The notes below the pieces were generated by a model that was not told where the DNA came from, did no database searches, and saw nothing but the letters and a program-made list of their open reading frames with translations. From the NCBI RefSeq assembly GCF_001261735.1, contig NZ_CVRP01000018.1:1-64000 (forward strand): DNA of 64,000 nucleotides, given 5' to 3'. The DNA is from Dysgonomonas sp. BGC7. Lineage in GTDB: Bacteria > Bacteroidota > Bacteroidia > Bacteroidales > Dysgonomonadaceae. Positions 7,148 to 15,440 of the stretch are shown here, in pieces. How positions within the stretch are numbered: the first letter of the stretch is position 1; each line of letters opens with the position of its first letter. The translations under genes were made by a program, and so were the position numbers.

Positions 7148-8659
7148 TTATATCGGGCTTTGCTCTTTTATTTCTTTTTCTCTATCTATGTTTTTGACTA
7201 TTCGTCCGTATATAATCAATGCTATAGCGGAAACAAATCCTATAGCAAAAAAGACATACCAGAGATAATGGGCATTCGCTGTTGCAGCAGCATAATCTGC
7301 TGCGAAATTTGAGGAATTGGCAAATCGCTCGGATGTAGGGTCGGGACAAAACTTCTCTAATAGTACCCCTGCGACGATAAAGCTTACGAGAGACGACACA
7401 AATGAATGTAGGTGACTAAATCCAAGATAAAGCCCTTCTTCTCCTTTAGGAGATTGACGAGAAAAGTATTCGAGGAAACGAGGTGATATAAAGCATTCGG
7501 CCAGTGCCTGAAATGCAATACCTACAATCAGAGTCAAGGTGATAGGATGTATGTCGAACCATCCGAATACTGAAATTAGCTCTCCTCCCATCATATTTCC
7601 TAATGACATAATTAGGGCGGAAAATGGTATAATAAACATACCGACCATAATGGATGAGAGTGCTGAGCGCTTTTTCATTATAGTCGTTACCAGATTTACG
7701 AAGAGGAACACTACGAATGGATTTACATTGGCAATCCATCCGGGAGAAGCATCTTGCCCCACCATACGGATTACATATTTAGGCATGGATGCATACATTT
7801 GCTGCTGTACAATCCAGAATCCACTGGTGATAAGTATAAGAGCCACAAGTCTTCCATTCTTACATACTTTGATCAATGCTTGCCAAATCTCAGAGAAACT
7901 CTTTCCTTGTCCTGCTGTTTGTGTAGATTTATACATTATAAGAACCATAACCAAGGCTATTAATGTCATTGTAGCTGAGAAATAATTCAGGTAAACAAGT
8001 CCTTGATCTCCAATGCTTTTTCGTATAGGGTCAACTACTGTCTTTCCTGTGAAGGCTCCGATGTTTACCATCATATAGAATATTGCAAAGCCTCTGGCTC
8101 TCGTTTCTGATGTTGTTTCTTTGGCCACTGTTCCCGATATCACCGATTTGATGAAAGCTCCACCTACTACTATAAATAATAAAATGGGAACTATAGTCCA
8201 TTGCTGCATACTATCACGCAATCCGGTAAATGAGGTATGTTGGTCGAAATTTCCTATTCCTATAGATTTGAAGAAAGAGCGGAAGGTTTCTATGATCCAA
8301 CTAGAGTCTTTAGATCCGGGTTCTAGTCCAACTGCATTTGCTGCTCCATAGTGAACAAGTCCGGCGCTTTCGAGTAGAGAAGGTACAACCCCTAGTGCAA
8401 AGTAACCGATAGTTAATAATGCAAAGGCTGTTATTATTGCATTTCGGAATCCTATTCTATCCGAATAAGCTCCCAAAAATGTGGGTAGAAAATATAATAG
8501 GGCAGAAAATGAACCAGCTATAATACCCGCCTGAACATCGTTGAATCCCCAAATATTTGAAAGATATAAGGTTAATGATATAAAAACGGCATAGTACGCT
8601 AATCGTTCGAGTAATTCGACGGAGTTTGCAACCCAAAAGGCTTTTGAAAATTTAGTCAT
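7148..8659 (-). CDS. MFS transporter, possibly POT (peptide) type
   Basis: A 503-aa inner-membrane transporter with about 12-14 hydrophobic segments. The N-terminal ELLERLAYYAVFISLTLYL resembles the first helix of proton-dependent oligopeptide transporters, and YSDRIGFRNAI is an MFS motif-A-like loop. A long loop (about 115-165) separates early helices. The substrate is unknown; peptide uptake is an inference from the helix 1 motif only. The ATG at 8659 was chosen because the 14 upstream in-frame codons (to 8701) are not family-like. A terminator follows the stop. Confidence 0.8.
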   Translation of the reverse strand: MTKFSKAFWVANSVELLERLAYYAVFISLTLYLSNIWGFNDVQAGIIAGSFSALLYFLPTFLGAYSDRIGFRNAIITAFALLTIGYFALGVVPSLLESAGLVHYGAANAVGLEPGSKDSSWIIETFRSFFKSIGIGNFDQHTSFTGLRDSMQQWTIVPILLFIVVGGAFIKSVISGTVAKETTSETRARGFAIFYMMVNIGAFTGKTVVDPIRKSIGDQGLVYLNYFSATMTLIALVMVLIMYKSTQTAGQGKSFSEIWQALIKVCKNGRLVALILITSGFWIVQQQMYASMPKYVIRMVGQDASPGWIANVNPFVVFLFVNLVTTIMKKRSALSSIMVGMFIIPFSALIMSLGNMMGGELISVFGWFDIHPITLTLIVGIAFQALAECFISPRFLEYFSRQSPKGEEGLYLGFSHLHSFVSSLVSFIVAGVLLEKFCPDPTSERFANSSNFAADYAAATANAHYLWYVFFAIGFVSAIALIIYGRIVKNIDREKEIKEQSPI

Positions 8660-8751
8660 TGGTTTGTTAGTGATTGTTAAAATGAAAACGTATTGTTGCA
8701 AAAATAGAAAAATAAATTGACGACTAAAGTATTTTAACTATCTAAATGATG

Positions 8752-9903
8752 CTATTTTACGTTTTTTAATTCGATACAAAATATAGTTCCTGCATCTATT
8801 TCAGAGGATTTTACATATATCTTTCCTTTGTGATACGATTCTACAATGCGTTTGGCAAGTGATAGTCCTAATCCCCATCCTCTGGTTTTGGTGGTGTAGC
8901 CGGGAGTGAATATAGTCTTGAACTTTGACTTGGGAATGCCTTTGCCTGTATCTTGTATATCGAGGCTAATCCAATTTCCTTTTGATGTCAATGTATATGT
9001 TATTGTACCCTGCCCTCCCATTGCATCTACGGCGTTTTTGGTTAGATTTTCTATTACCCAGCTAATCAGGGATTCACTTATGTTAGCATAGAGAGGGGAG
9101 GAGGAAAATTGTAGTTCGAAGGAGACTTTTTTCGAGATTCTTTTCTCAAGATATATAATTGATTGTTGTATTATCTCTGCAATATCTTTTCTCTCTAATG
9201 ATGGTGCCGAGCCTATTTTCGAGAAACGGTCTGTTATCATTTGTAGTCGGTTTACATCCTTTTCCATATCCAATACGATGGTAAGATCTGCATTTTTTAG
9301 TTTCAGGTATTCGAGCCATGCCAATAGTGACGATATAGGGGTACCCAACTGATGTGCTGTTTCTTTCGATAAACCTACCCATAATCGGTCTTGCTCCATT
9401 CGCATAGTGGTAAATAGAGCAAAAAAGGCTGTGATCATAAAAATAATCAGTACACCTACTTGTATGTATGGATATACCTGTAGTCGTTTTAAAGTATATG
9501 AGTCATCATAATATACATATTGATCGAAATCTTCTACCTCGATAATAATAGAGGCATGTCTTTTCTCAAATGATTTTGCTTTTGCTCTGAGGAAGTCTTG
9601 CTCCTGTGTCTCTGGTAGTTCGATATTGATGGAAGTGTAATAATTGTCTTTTTTGTCGTATAGAATAACCGGAATAGTAGTGTTGCTTTTTAATATTTGA
9701 ATGATAAGGTTTGTGCTTAAATATTCGGTGCTGCTGGCCATTTCTTTTGTGGCTTCGGCCCATATCTCTATTTTGTTTCGCTCTTCTTTCGACAGGTCTT
9801 TTACCAGATAATGTGATATTATAAGAGATCCCATTGCTATAACTATAGCAATGGCTATAAAAATATATTGTAATAGAACTTTGTTATTCTCAACTATTTT
9901 CAT
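8752..9903 (-). CDS. Orphan membrane sensor histidine kinase
   Basis: A 383-aa sensor kinase. Transmembrane segments are at about 10-32 and 145-166, with a periplasmic sensing part between them. The phosphoacceptor is H184 in ETAHQLGTPISS. The ATP-binding domain shows an N box (ENLTKNAVDAMGG), a G1 box (DTGKGIP) and a G2 box (GLGLSLAKRI). No response regulator gene is adjacent, so the partner is elsewhere. A 92-bp gap separates it from the transporter downstream on the same strand. Confidence 0.92.
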   Translation of the reverse strand: MKIVENNKVLLQYIFIAIAIVIAMGSLIISHYLVKDLSKEERNKIEIWAEATKEMASSTEYLSTNLIIQILKSNTTIPVILYDKKDNYYTSINIELPETQEQDFLRAKAKSFEKRHASIIIEVEDFDQYVYYDDSYTLKRLQVYPYIQVGVLIIFMITAFFALFTTMRMEQDRLWVGLSKETAHQLGTPISSLLAWLEYLKLKNADLTIVLDMEKDVNRLQMITDRFSKIGSAPSLERKDIAEIIQQSIIYLEKRISKKVSFELQFSSSPLYANISESLISWVIENLTKNAVDAMGGQGTITYTLTSKGNWISLDIQDTGKGIPKSKFKTIFTPGYTTKTRGWGLGLSLAKRIVESYHKGKIYVKSSEIDAGTIFCIELKNVK

Positions 9904-10026
9904 GCCTTAAAGATAGTTGTTTATTTGGTTAGATATCTTTATCTATAACTAGAATATGACGATGAATGAAGAGAAAAACAGAAAAGAGAAAAGTAACAAA
10001 TTTATGTCACGTTTGTCACTTTTTAG

Positions 10027-10605
10027 TTAAAATTCTTTCAATTCCTGATATAGTCTTTGTATCGGTAGTCCCATTATGTTGAAGTAAGAACCTGATATGT
10101 ATTCTACAGCAATGTAACCGATCCATTCCTGTACACCATAGGCTCCGGCTTTGTCGAATGGGCGGTATTTGGATACGTAATATATTATTTCGTCTTCTTC
10201 CAATTTGGCAAAGCGCACATCGGAAGATACAGTAAATACCTTTTGCTTATCATGTGTAGTGATACAAACTCCGGTGATTACTCTGTGGGTTTTGCCGGAC
10301 AGTTTATGAAGCATTTGTATGGCTTCTGTCTCATTGTGAGGTTTGCCATAGACTTTGCCTTCGAGTACAACAATAGTATCTGCTGTTATCAGCAGAGTGT
10401 TACTATTCATATATGATTTGTAGGCCTCGGCTTTCTGTTGCGAAATATACAGAGCTATATCTTCTCCTTTCAGGTGTGGAGGATACGACTCGTCTATGTC
10501 GGGCAAAGTTTTCACATCATAGCTTATATCTAATCCGCTAAGAAGGTCTTTTCTTCGGGGTGAATTGGATGCTAATACTACATTGTATTTCGATAAGTCG
10601 AGCAT
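10027..10605 (-). CDS. maf: Maf-like nucleoside triphosphate pyrophosphatase
   Basis: A 192-aa cytoplasmic Maf/YhdE-type enzyme that hydrolyses dTTP/UTP or modified nucleotides to monophosphates, a house-cleaning role. The N-terminal motif LASNSPRRKDLL, the central ITADTIVVLEGKVYGKP and RPFDKAGAYGVQEWIG are all family hallmarks. It is separated from the ogt gene upstream by only 2 bp on the same strand, so the two are probably co-transcribed. Which nucleotide it prefers is not determined here. Confidence 0.93.
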   Translation of the reverse strand: MLDLSKYNVVLASNSPRRKDLLSGLDISYDVKTLPDIDESYPPHLKGEDIALYISQQKAEAYKSYMNSNTLLITADTIVVLEGKVYGKPHNETEAIQMLHKLSGKTHRVITGVCITTHDKQKVFTVSSDVRFAKLEEDEIIYYVSKYRPFDKAGAYGVQEWIGYIAVEYISGSYFNIMGLPIQRLYQELKEF

Positions 10606-10607
10606 CC

Positions 10608-11072
10608 TTATGGTTTGTTTCTATAGTATTGCTCCAACTCCAGAAGGTGGCGTTTTACATCCAAGCCGTAAGCATAGCCTCCCAATCCTTTGTTCTCATT
10701 TATTACTCTATGACAAGGAACTATTATAGCCAGATTGTTTCTTCCGTTGGCAGAGCCTACAGCCCTACATCCTTTCGGAGAGCCTATTGCAATGGCTTCG
10801 TCTTTATACGAAACGGTTTCGCCGTAGGGGATACTATTAAGATATTCCCATGCTTTTTGCTGAAAAGGTGTACCTGCTTGTTTTATAGGTAATTCAAATT
10901 GCTTTCTGCTTCCTGCAAAATATTCTTCCAACTGCTTTATAGCTTTGTTAAGGATATCGTTGCTGTCAGATTCTTCTTTTGGAGTGTCTTCTGTAATGGT
11001 CAGAGATGTTATATAACCATTATTCGCCTCTATTTTTATAATTCCGACGGGAGATTGTAAAAAAGCCTTCAT
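10608..11072 (-). CDS. ogt: Methylated-DNA--protein-cysteine methyltransferase
   Basis: A 154-aa repair protein that transfers an alkyl group from O6-alkylguanine to its own cysteine. The active-site motif IIVPCHRV has C120, preceded by the HTH stretch GCRAVGSANGRNN. The ATG at 11072 begins exactly where homology begins (MKAFLQSPVG); an ATG at 11099 adds nine lysine-rich residues. With either start the gene overlaps the 3' end of the upstream GlsB-like gene (stop at 11020) by at least 53 bp in another frame, which suggests translational coupling. Confidence 0.93.
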   Translation of the reverse strand: MKAFLQSPVGIIKIEANNGYITSLTITEDTPKEESDSNDILNKAIKQLEEYFAGSRKQFELPIKQAGTPFQQKAWEYLNSIPYGETVSYKDEAIAIGSPKGCRAVGSANGRNNLAIIVPCHRVINENKGLGGYAYGLDVKRHLLELEQYYRNKP

Positions 11073-12087
11073 TTTTTTTCTTTTTGGGTTTGTTCTCATT
11101 ATATGTCCAGCTCCAGTTGATCATTTGCCGAAGCCTTTTCAGGAAACGTTTAGAAGGTTTGTCTCTTAAATAAGACTCTATGTGCCGCTTTTTCTTTTCT
11201 TCCAGTATTTCATCTACATTGATGAGTATTCCTGTTTCTTCTACATTTCCAAATGTATCGTTTATGGCAGTTCCGAACATTTTCATTTGAGGGGAAAGAC
11301 TCATATATGCATTTACCAATGGTGGAATATTAAGATCCAGCTTTCGTACCGATGTATTCAAAATCTTATAGTCCGACTTGAATGTGTCTCCGTCAAATAA
11401 ACGGATCAGCTTTTTAACATCTGTCTCTATTTGCAGAGCCTGTTTTGGCCACACTAATTTGTCGGGATCAGGGAAATATTTACCTAAAAAATAGAGTATC
11501 ATATCTCTGGCCTGAGTGTTGTATGTATCATACATAGTCACTTTGCCAAAGAAATATTTCATAGTAGGATCTGCAACAGAAAGTGCGCCCAAACCATCCC
11601 ATAAGTTATCCAAGGCAAAAATGCCTTTCGATCCGGCTCGGGTAGATTGATACTCTAGCGTTACGAATGAACGTCCAAGTTCGAATGTATATGGTAAGTA
11701 TTCGTCTATAAACTTTTTAGAGAAATGAAATAGATGTGAGGTTGCCAAAATAGGTTCTCCATTATCATCAAAGCAGATATCCGGCCCACAAATAAAACGA
11801 TATCCTCCTATTATCTCTTCTGCATCAGGATTCCATACTATAAGTTGTTTGTATGGATTGTCCATAACGTCGTATTCGTCTATATCGGTAGATTTACCTG
11901 TACCTCCTCCATAGAAGCGAAAAGCGATTTCGCGCAGACGTCCGATCTCCTTCATCACATTCGGAGAGTTGTGGTGAGTGACAATGTATATTTCATTGTT
12001 AGCCTTGTTAGTATGTCTCAGAAATTTATCCTGAGTTAGTTCGGCTTTCAATAAATCTTTATCTATAGGAGAGATGATTGTTTCCAT
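11020..12087 (-). CDS. GNAT-type N-acyltransferase, GlsB-like (hemolysin-like)
   Basis: A 355-aa protein of the acyl-ACP-dependent N-acyltransferase group related to OlsB and to Bacteroides GlsB, which acylates glycine in glycine-lipid synthesis. Supporting stretches are REIAFRFYGGGTGKSTDIDEYD and ELGRSFV (the first quoted as a positional guide, about residues 52-73), and a conserved ALDNLWDGL. Beyond about residue 310 the tail is lysine-rich and overlaps ogt. The next gene upstream is a PlsC-type acyltransferase 3 bp away, matching the GlsB-GlsA pairing known in Bacteroides. Substrate assignment rests on this pairing and is inference. Confidence 0.8.
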   Translation of the reverse strand: METIISPIDKDLLKAELTQDKFLRHTNKANNEIYIVTHHNSPNVMKEIGRLREIAFRFYGGGTGKSTDIDEYDVMDNPYKQLIVWNPDAEEIIGGYRFICGPDICFDDNGEPILATSHLFHFSKKFIDEYLPYTFELGRSFVTLEYQSTRAGSKGIFALDNLWDGLGALSVADPTMKYFFGKVTMYDTYNTQARDMILYFLGKYFPDPDKLVWPKQALQIETDVKKLIRLFDGDTFKSDYKILNTSVRKLDLNIPPLVNAYMSLSPQMKMFGTAINDTFGNVEETGILINVDEILEEKKKRHIESYLRDKPSKRFLKRLRQMINWSWTYNENKPKKKKNEGFFTISRRNYKNRGE

Positions 12088-12090
12088 CTA

Positions 12091-12921
12091 TTATTTGTTT
12101 GTTTTAACTAAGTCATAAACTGTTCCTTTTACATACTCCGCCCACTGTGTGGTGCTTTTCGAATTGTCGAAGTGTGAATAAGAAATGGTTTTCCCAACAG
12201 TAATGGTAAATGTTTTACCTTTGTTCTTAAACATTTCGTCGGGTAGAAATATTAATTCTATATTAAATTTTATACCTAGTCGTTTTCTTATATTTGCAAA
12301 TCTATAAAAGAAATTTGAATTTTTTGCCTCAAAATGAACAGGAACAATATCTCTTTTCGATTCTATAGCTTTTAGTATAAAGTTTTTTTGCCATGTCAGA
12401 TCACATATTTTTCCATTCTGCTTGCGTGAACACAGACCTGCCGGAAAGGTTACGATCTGGTTGTCTGAGTTGTAAGCATCGTTTACTGTGGTAGCTGCTT
12501 GTTTCGATTGGCGCCCATATTTATTGATAGGTAAAAATATCGACTGTAAGTTCCGAATAAAATAGAGAACATCGTTTACTACATATTTTATCTTTTTGTC
12601 GAATTTAGCGCCTATCACGGCCGATAAACATATTCCATCCAATCCACCAAGAGGATGATTGGATACAAAGATATAACGTCCGTCTTTGGATATATCATCT
12701 AGTCCACTAGTGTTTAAGGTAAGGTCGAAATATTCAACAACAGATTCCATGAAGTCAACTCCGTCTTTATCTGCATAAATGGTGAGTATTTCATTTAATT
12801 CGTCAATGTGGATTTTTCTCTTGAGATAATTTATAACAAAACGAGGGGTTCTATTATAAATTTTCGGAGCCTTTTCCTGTAATACCTTATCTAAATCTAG
12901 TTTCTGAGGTTCTCGGTTCAT
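12091..12921 (-). CDS. PlsC-type O-acyltransferase, GlsA-like
   Basis: A 276-aa acyltransferase of the PlsC superfamily. The catalytic box is SNHPLGGLDGI near residue 85, an H-then-D motif with one more residue than the usual HX4D. TFPAGLCSRKQ near 150 corresponds to the second substrate-binding block. Its stop is 3 bp before the start of the GlsB-like gene, so they form one unit. In Bacteroides such a pair makes N-acyl then O-acylated glycine lipids; phospholipid synthesis is the alternative. It has no signal peptide. Confidence 0.8.
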   Translation of the reverse strand: MNREPQKLDLDKVLQEKAPKIYNRTPRFVINYLKRKIHIDELNEILTIYADKDGVDFMESVVEYFDLTLNTSGLDDISKDGRYIFVSNHPLGGLDGICLSAVIGAKFDKKIKYVVNDVLYFIRNLQSIFLPINKYGRQSKQAATTVNDAYNSDNQIVTFPAGLCSRKQNGKICDLTWQKNFILKAIESKRDIVPVHFEAKNSNFFYRFANIRKRLGIKFNIELIFLPDEMFKNKGKTFTITVGKTISYSHFDNSKSTTQWAEYVKGTVYDLVKTNK

Positions 12922-13074
12922 TCGAAATATTCATTTCTCCTTTCTAAATACAAAAATAGAAGAAATTAGCATATTATTACTTTAAAAATTCTATAAATAG
13001 TCATAACAGATATATTATAATAGATTTAAGCTATTATATTTGTGTGTTTGATAGATTATGTAATAGATTAAAAT

Positions 13075-13497
13075 ATGATGAAATATAGATTATTGCCTGC
13101 GACTCTGTTTCTTATTCTTTCAGTGTTTATGTCTGCCCCATTGCAAGCAAAGACCGCGGATGATCCTAAGAGTAAGCCTAAAGTAGTTAGTTTGTCGGCC
13201 TCGAACTATAGCAGTGAGGTGAAGAATGGGCTTGTGTTTGTCGACTTTTGGGCAGCATGGTGTGGTCCTTGCAGGAAGATGGCTCCTGTTTTAGATCAAC
13301 TGGCTGCTGATTATAAAGACTTGCTAAAAGTAGGGAAGGTAAATGTAGATAATTATAAGAAATTCTCTATTGATATGGGTATTCAAGCTCTTCCAACTAT
13401 TGTAGTGTATAAGGATGGTAAGGAAATGGAGAGAATTACAGGAGTTGTTTCTAAAGATGATCTTGTGAAGGTTGTAGAAAAATATTCTACGAAATAG
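13075..13497 (+). CDS. Secreted thioredoxin
   Basis: A 140-aa thioredoxin-fold protein with an N-terminal signal peptide (about 1-25, ending APLQA) that should place it in the periplasm. The redox motif is WCGPC with C63 and C66, and the cis-proline is in ALPTIVVY. Length after processing (about 115 aa) fits a single thioredoxin domain. A TATATTTG box lies about 40 bp upstream. It is transcribed away from the GlsA-like gene and converges with cvpA, whose stop lies 1 bp after its own. Confidence 0.93.
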   Translation: MMKYRLLPATLFLILSVFMSAPLQAKTADDPKSKPKVVSLSASNYSSEVKNGLVFVDFWAAWCGPCRKMAPVLDQLAADYKDLLKVGKVNVDNYKKFSIDMGIQALPTIVVYKDGKEMERITGVVSKDDLVKVVEKYSTK

Positions 13498-13498
13498 A

Positions 13499-13996
13499 TT
13501 ATTGTCGGTCAATCCAGTCGAAACGAAGATAAGGTATTACCGTTTGTGCAACTTGTATAACGTAAGGATAGGTGTGAGAGTTTTCACGCACATCCTTTTT
13601 TATTAACCGTTCGTTTTGGTCAAATTCTACAATCAAATTCAGTAGTATGCTGAACAGTATCAGCCATTTTGCAGCAGAAAACAGAGAGCCTGCAAGCCTA
13701 TTTAGAAAGTTCATTTTCAAAGCGTCGATAAAAGATTCCAGCAGTTTGCCTGCAAATAGTAATGCGACAATAATAATAATGAAAGCTATGGTGTACGATA
13801 AGGGCCCTAATATGTGAGGAGATAGGCTAACTAATTCTATGAGATGCGGTACTATGTATTCTGATAGTTTACCTGCAAAAATCGCACCTAATACAAGCCC
13901 GGCCAAAGTAGCTACCTGCATAATGAAGCCTGTAAAGAAGCCTCTGATAAGACTTGCCGCTATAATGATTATTATTGTGAGATCGAACCAGTTCAT
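13499..13996 (-). CDS. CvpA family membrane protein
   Basis: A 165-aa inner-membrane protein with four predicted hydrophobic segments (about 5-22, 25-45, 60-85 and 105-125). The N-terminal NWFDLTIIIIIAASLIRGFFTG, described here by its start, and a glycine-rich second helix (LAGLVLGAIFAGKLS) match the CvpA family, named after colicin V production in E. coli and linked to envelope stress. The ATG at 13996 fits the family; the ORF extends nine codons upstream. Its molecular role here is unknown. Confidence 0.88.
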   Translation of the reverse strand: MNWFDLTIIIIIAASLIRGFFTGFIMQVATLAGLVLGAIFAGKLSEYIVPHLIELVSLSPHILGPLSYTIAFIIIIVALLFAGKLLESFIDALKMNFLNRLAGSLFSAAKWLILFSILLNLIVEFDQNERLIKKDVRENSHTYPYVIQVAQTVIPYLRFDWIDRQ

Positions 13997-14023
13997 GATA
14001 TTTATACTAGCTATAAACAACAA

Positions 14024-14051
14024 AAGTAAGAATTAATGCTAATTCTTACTT
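14024..14051 (-). terminator. Terminator after rpmH
   Basis: A perfect 12-bp stem (14024-14035 with 14040-14051) with a 4-base loop is followed on the minus strand by TTTTGTTGTTT. It separates rpmH from cvpA. Confidence 0.7.
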
Positions 14052-14084
14052 CGTTTGTTTAAGTAAAATATCTTTTACAGGCTA

Positions 14085-14237
14085 TTATTTGCTGTATTCG
14101 TCAGAAACTGTTAGTTTTTTTCTGCCTTTGCCTCTGCGTGAGGCAAGTACTCTGCGTCCGTTTGCAGTAGCCATTCTCGAGCGAAAACCATGTTTGTTTT
14201 TTCTCTTTCTGTTTGATGGTTGAAAGGTTCTTTTCAT
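14085..14237 (-). CDS. rpmH: 50S ribosomal protein L34
   Basis: A 50-aa gene. The frame starts [18 protein letters not shown] and continues [20 protein letters not shown], the near-universal L34 core, then ends in a short acidic tail (SDEYSK). L34 binds 23S rRNA in the large ribosomal subunit. It is a single-gene unit here, with a -7/-33 promoter upstream and a terminator downstream, and is not next to dnaA or rnpA as it is in many other bacteria. Confidence 0.98.
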   Translation of the reverse strand: MKRTFQPSNRKRKNKHGFRSRMATANGRRVLASRRGKGRKKLTVSDEYSK

Positions 14238-14284
14238 CGCTATATATATTTTCTGTTATTATTTCTTTCTTGAGTTTCGGGTTG

Positions 14285-14316
14285 CAAAAATAGGATGTTT
14301 ATTTAATATAAGCAAG
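14285..14316 (-). promoter_or_regulatory. Bacteroidetes-type promoter of rpmH
   Basis: On the minus strand CTTG (14313-14316) is followed after 20 bases by TATTTTTG (14285-14292). This fits the TTG-N19-21-TAnnTTTG pattern of the Bacteroidetes primary sigma factor and points to a start about 45 bp upstream of rpmH. Confidence 0.6.
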
Positions 14317-14376
14317 TATATTAACGTTTTATTTTTTGCAAAAGTAATAAAATGAGATTTAGTCTCTTTTGTTACA

Positions 14377-14877
14377 TTATTTCTGTACTCTGTCGAAGGT
14401 GATGAAGGTATAACCATACTCATGCTTCTCGTCAGGATTGTGGCTTTCTTCCGAAATCTTTTTCCATACGGAGGTATCTATGTAGGGAAAGAAAGTATCA
14501 GTTCCTTCAAATTTATGATGTATTCGGGTGATATATAGCTTATCAGCAAGATTTATAGTTTCAGAATATATTGTTCCTCCACCAATGAAGAATAATTGAG
14601 ATTCATTACTGCAAAGGTCAATAGCTTCTTGTATGGATGAAGCCATTTCGCATTTGCCAAATTGTAATGCTTTATTTTTGGTTATTACTATATTTCTCCT
14701 GTTAGGTAAAGCTCCTTTGGGGAGTGACTCGAAAGTCTTGCGTCCCATTATTACAGGGTAACCTTGCGTTACCGCCTTGAAATATTTTAAGTCGTTAGGT
14801 AAATGGCAAAGCAGGCTGTTGTCCCTGCCTATTGCATTGTTTTCGTCTATTGCTACTATGATTGATTTTATTGTCAT
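14377..14877 (-). CDS. folA: Dihydrofolate reductase
   Basis: A 166-aa enzyme that reduces dihydrofolate to tetrahydrofolate with NADPH. Family motifs are IIVAIDENNAIGRDN at the N-terminus, LPNDLKYFK with the substrate-contacting acid, VIMGRKTFESLPKGALPNR, and FFIGGGTIY for NADPH binding. It lies 7 bp downstream of a lipoprotein gene on the same strand. thyA, its usual partner, is not in the window. Length is normal. Confidence 0.96.
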   Translation of the reverse strand: MTIKSIIVAIDENNAIGRDNSLLCHLPNDLKYFKAVTQGYPVIMGRKTFESLPKGALPNRRNIVITKNKALQFGKCEMASSIQEAIDLCSNESQLFFIGGGTIYSETINLADKLYITRIHHKFEGTDTFFPYIDTSVWKKISEESHNPDEKHEYGYTFITFDRVQK

Positions 14878-14884
14878 ATTCTAA

Positions 14885-15367
14885 TTACTTTATCTTCTTT
14901 TTGAATCCAACAGGAATCTGTAATACATCTGAGTCGTACATATTGATATATAGTATAACTTCCTTGTCCAGTCCTTTGTGCATTATGCTGTATTTGTCTA
15001 AAAAACCGGAGTCTCCCAATAGCCCATTTTTTGTTTTAAACTGGCAGCAGCTTCCCAAACGGCTATAGATGATTGGCTCTCCATTTGGCCCCATCAATGC
15101 ATTTAAGAAACGTCTTTCATTCAGAGGTCCATTTCCGCCTTCGCTTTTTCCTACCATAATCGGATTTTCTATCGTATATCCATAAGTGGAATCATTGCTG
15201 TAGGTATCTACCTTGAACGTGTTCGCATCCTGTAATTCTTGTTTCTTTGTTGGACTTCCATAATTGATTTCACTCTTAGATCCTCTGCCTGAAGCTCCCG
15301 GCTTAGATACTCCACATGCTATAAATAACAAAGCAATAACTAATATTCCCAAAAGTTTTCTGTTCAT
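14885..15367 (-). CDS. Conserved hypothetical lipoprotein
   Basis: A 160-aa predicted lipoprotein. The signal peptide MNRKLLGILVIALLFIAC ends in a lipobox with cysteine at residue 18. The mature part carries VGKSEGGNGPLNERRFLNAL and LGSCCQFKTKNG, a conserved block I associate with Bacteroidetes lipoproteins encoded next to folA. I do not know its function. Same-strand spacing of 7 bp to folA suggests one transcript. Confidence 0.75.
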   Translation of the reverse strand: MNRKLLGILVIALLFIACGVSKPGASGRGSKSEINYGSPTKKQELQDANTFKVDTYSNDSTYGYTIENPIMVGKSEGGNGPLNERRFLNALMGPNGEPIIYSRLGSCCQFKTKNGLLGDSGFLDKYSIMHKGLDKEVILYINMYDSDVLQIPVGFKKKIK

Positions 15368-15410
15368 TGTGTTTTCTTTTAATTGGTTATTTGGTTAACT
15401 AGAGCTTTCT

Positions 15411-15437
15411 AAAAGATAGAATCCATAAAGATTCTAT
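15411..15437 (-). terminator. Terminator after the CCA-adding-type gene
   Basis: ATAGAATC and GATTCTAT (15416-15423 and 15430-15437) pair perfectly. On the minus strand the hairpin is followed by CTTTT. It begins 3 bp after the stop of the nucleotidyltransferase gene. Confidence 0.6.
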
Positions 15438-15440
15438 AAT

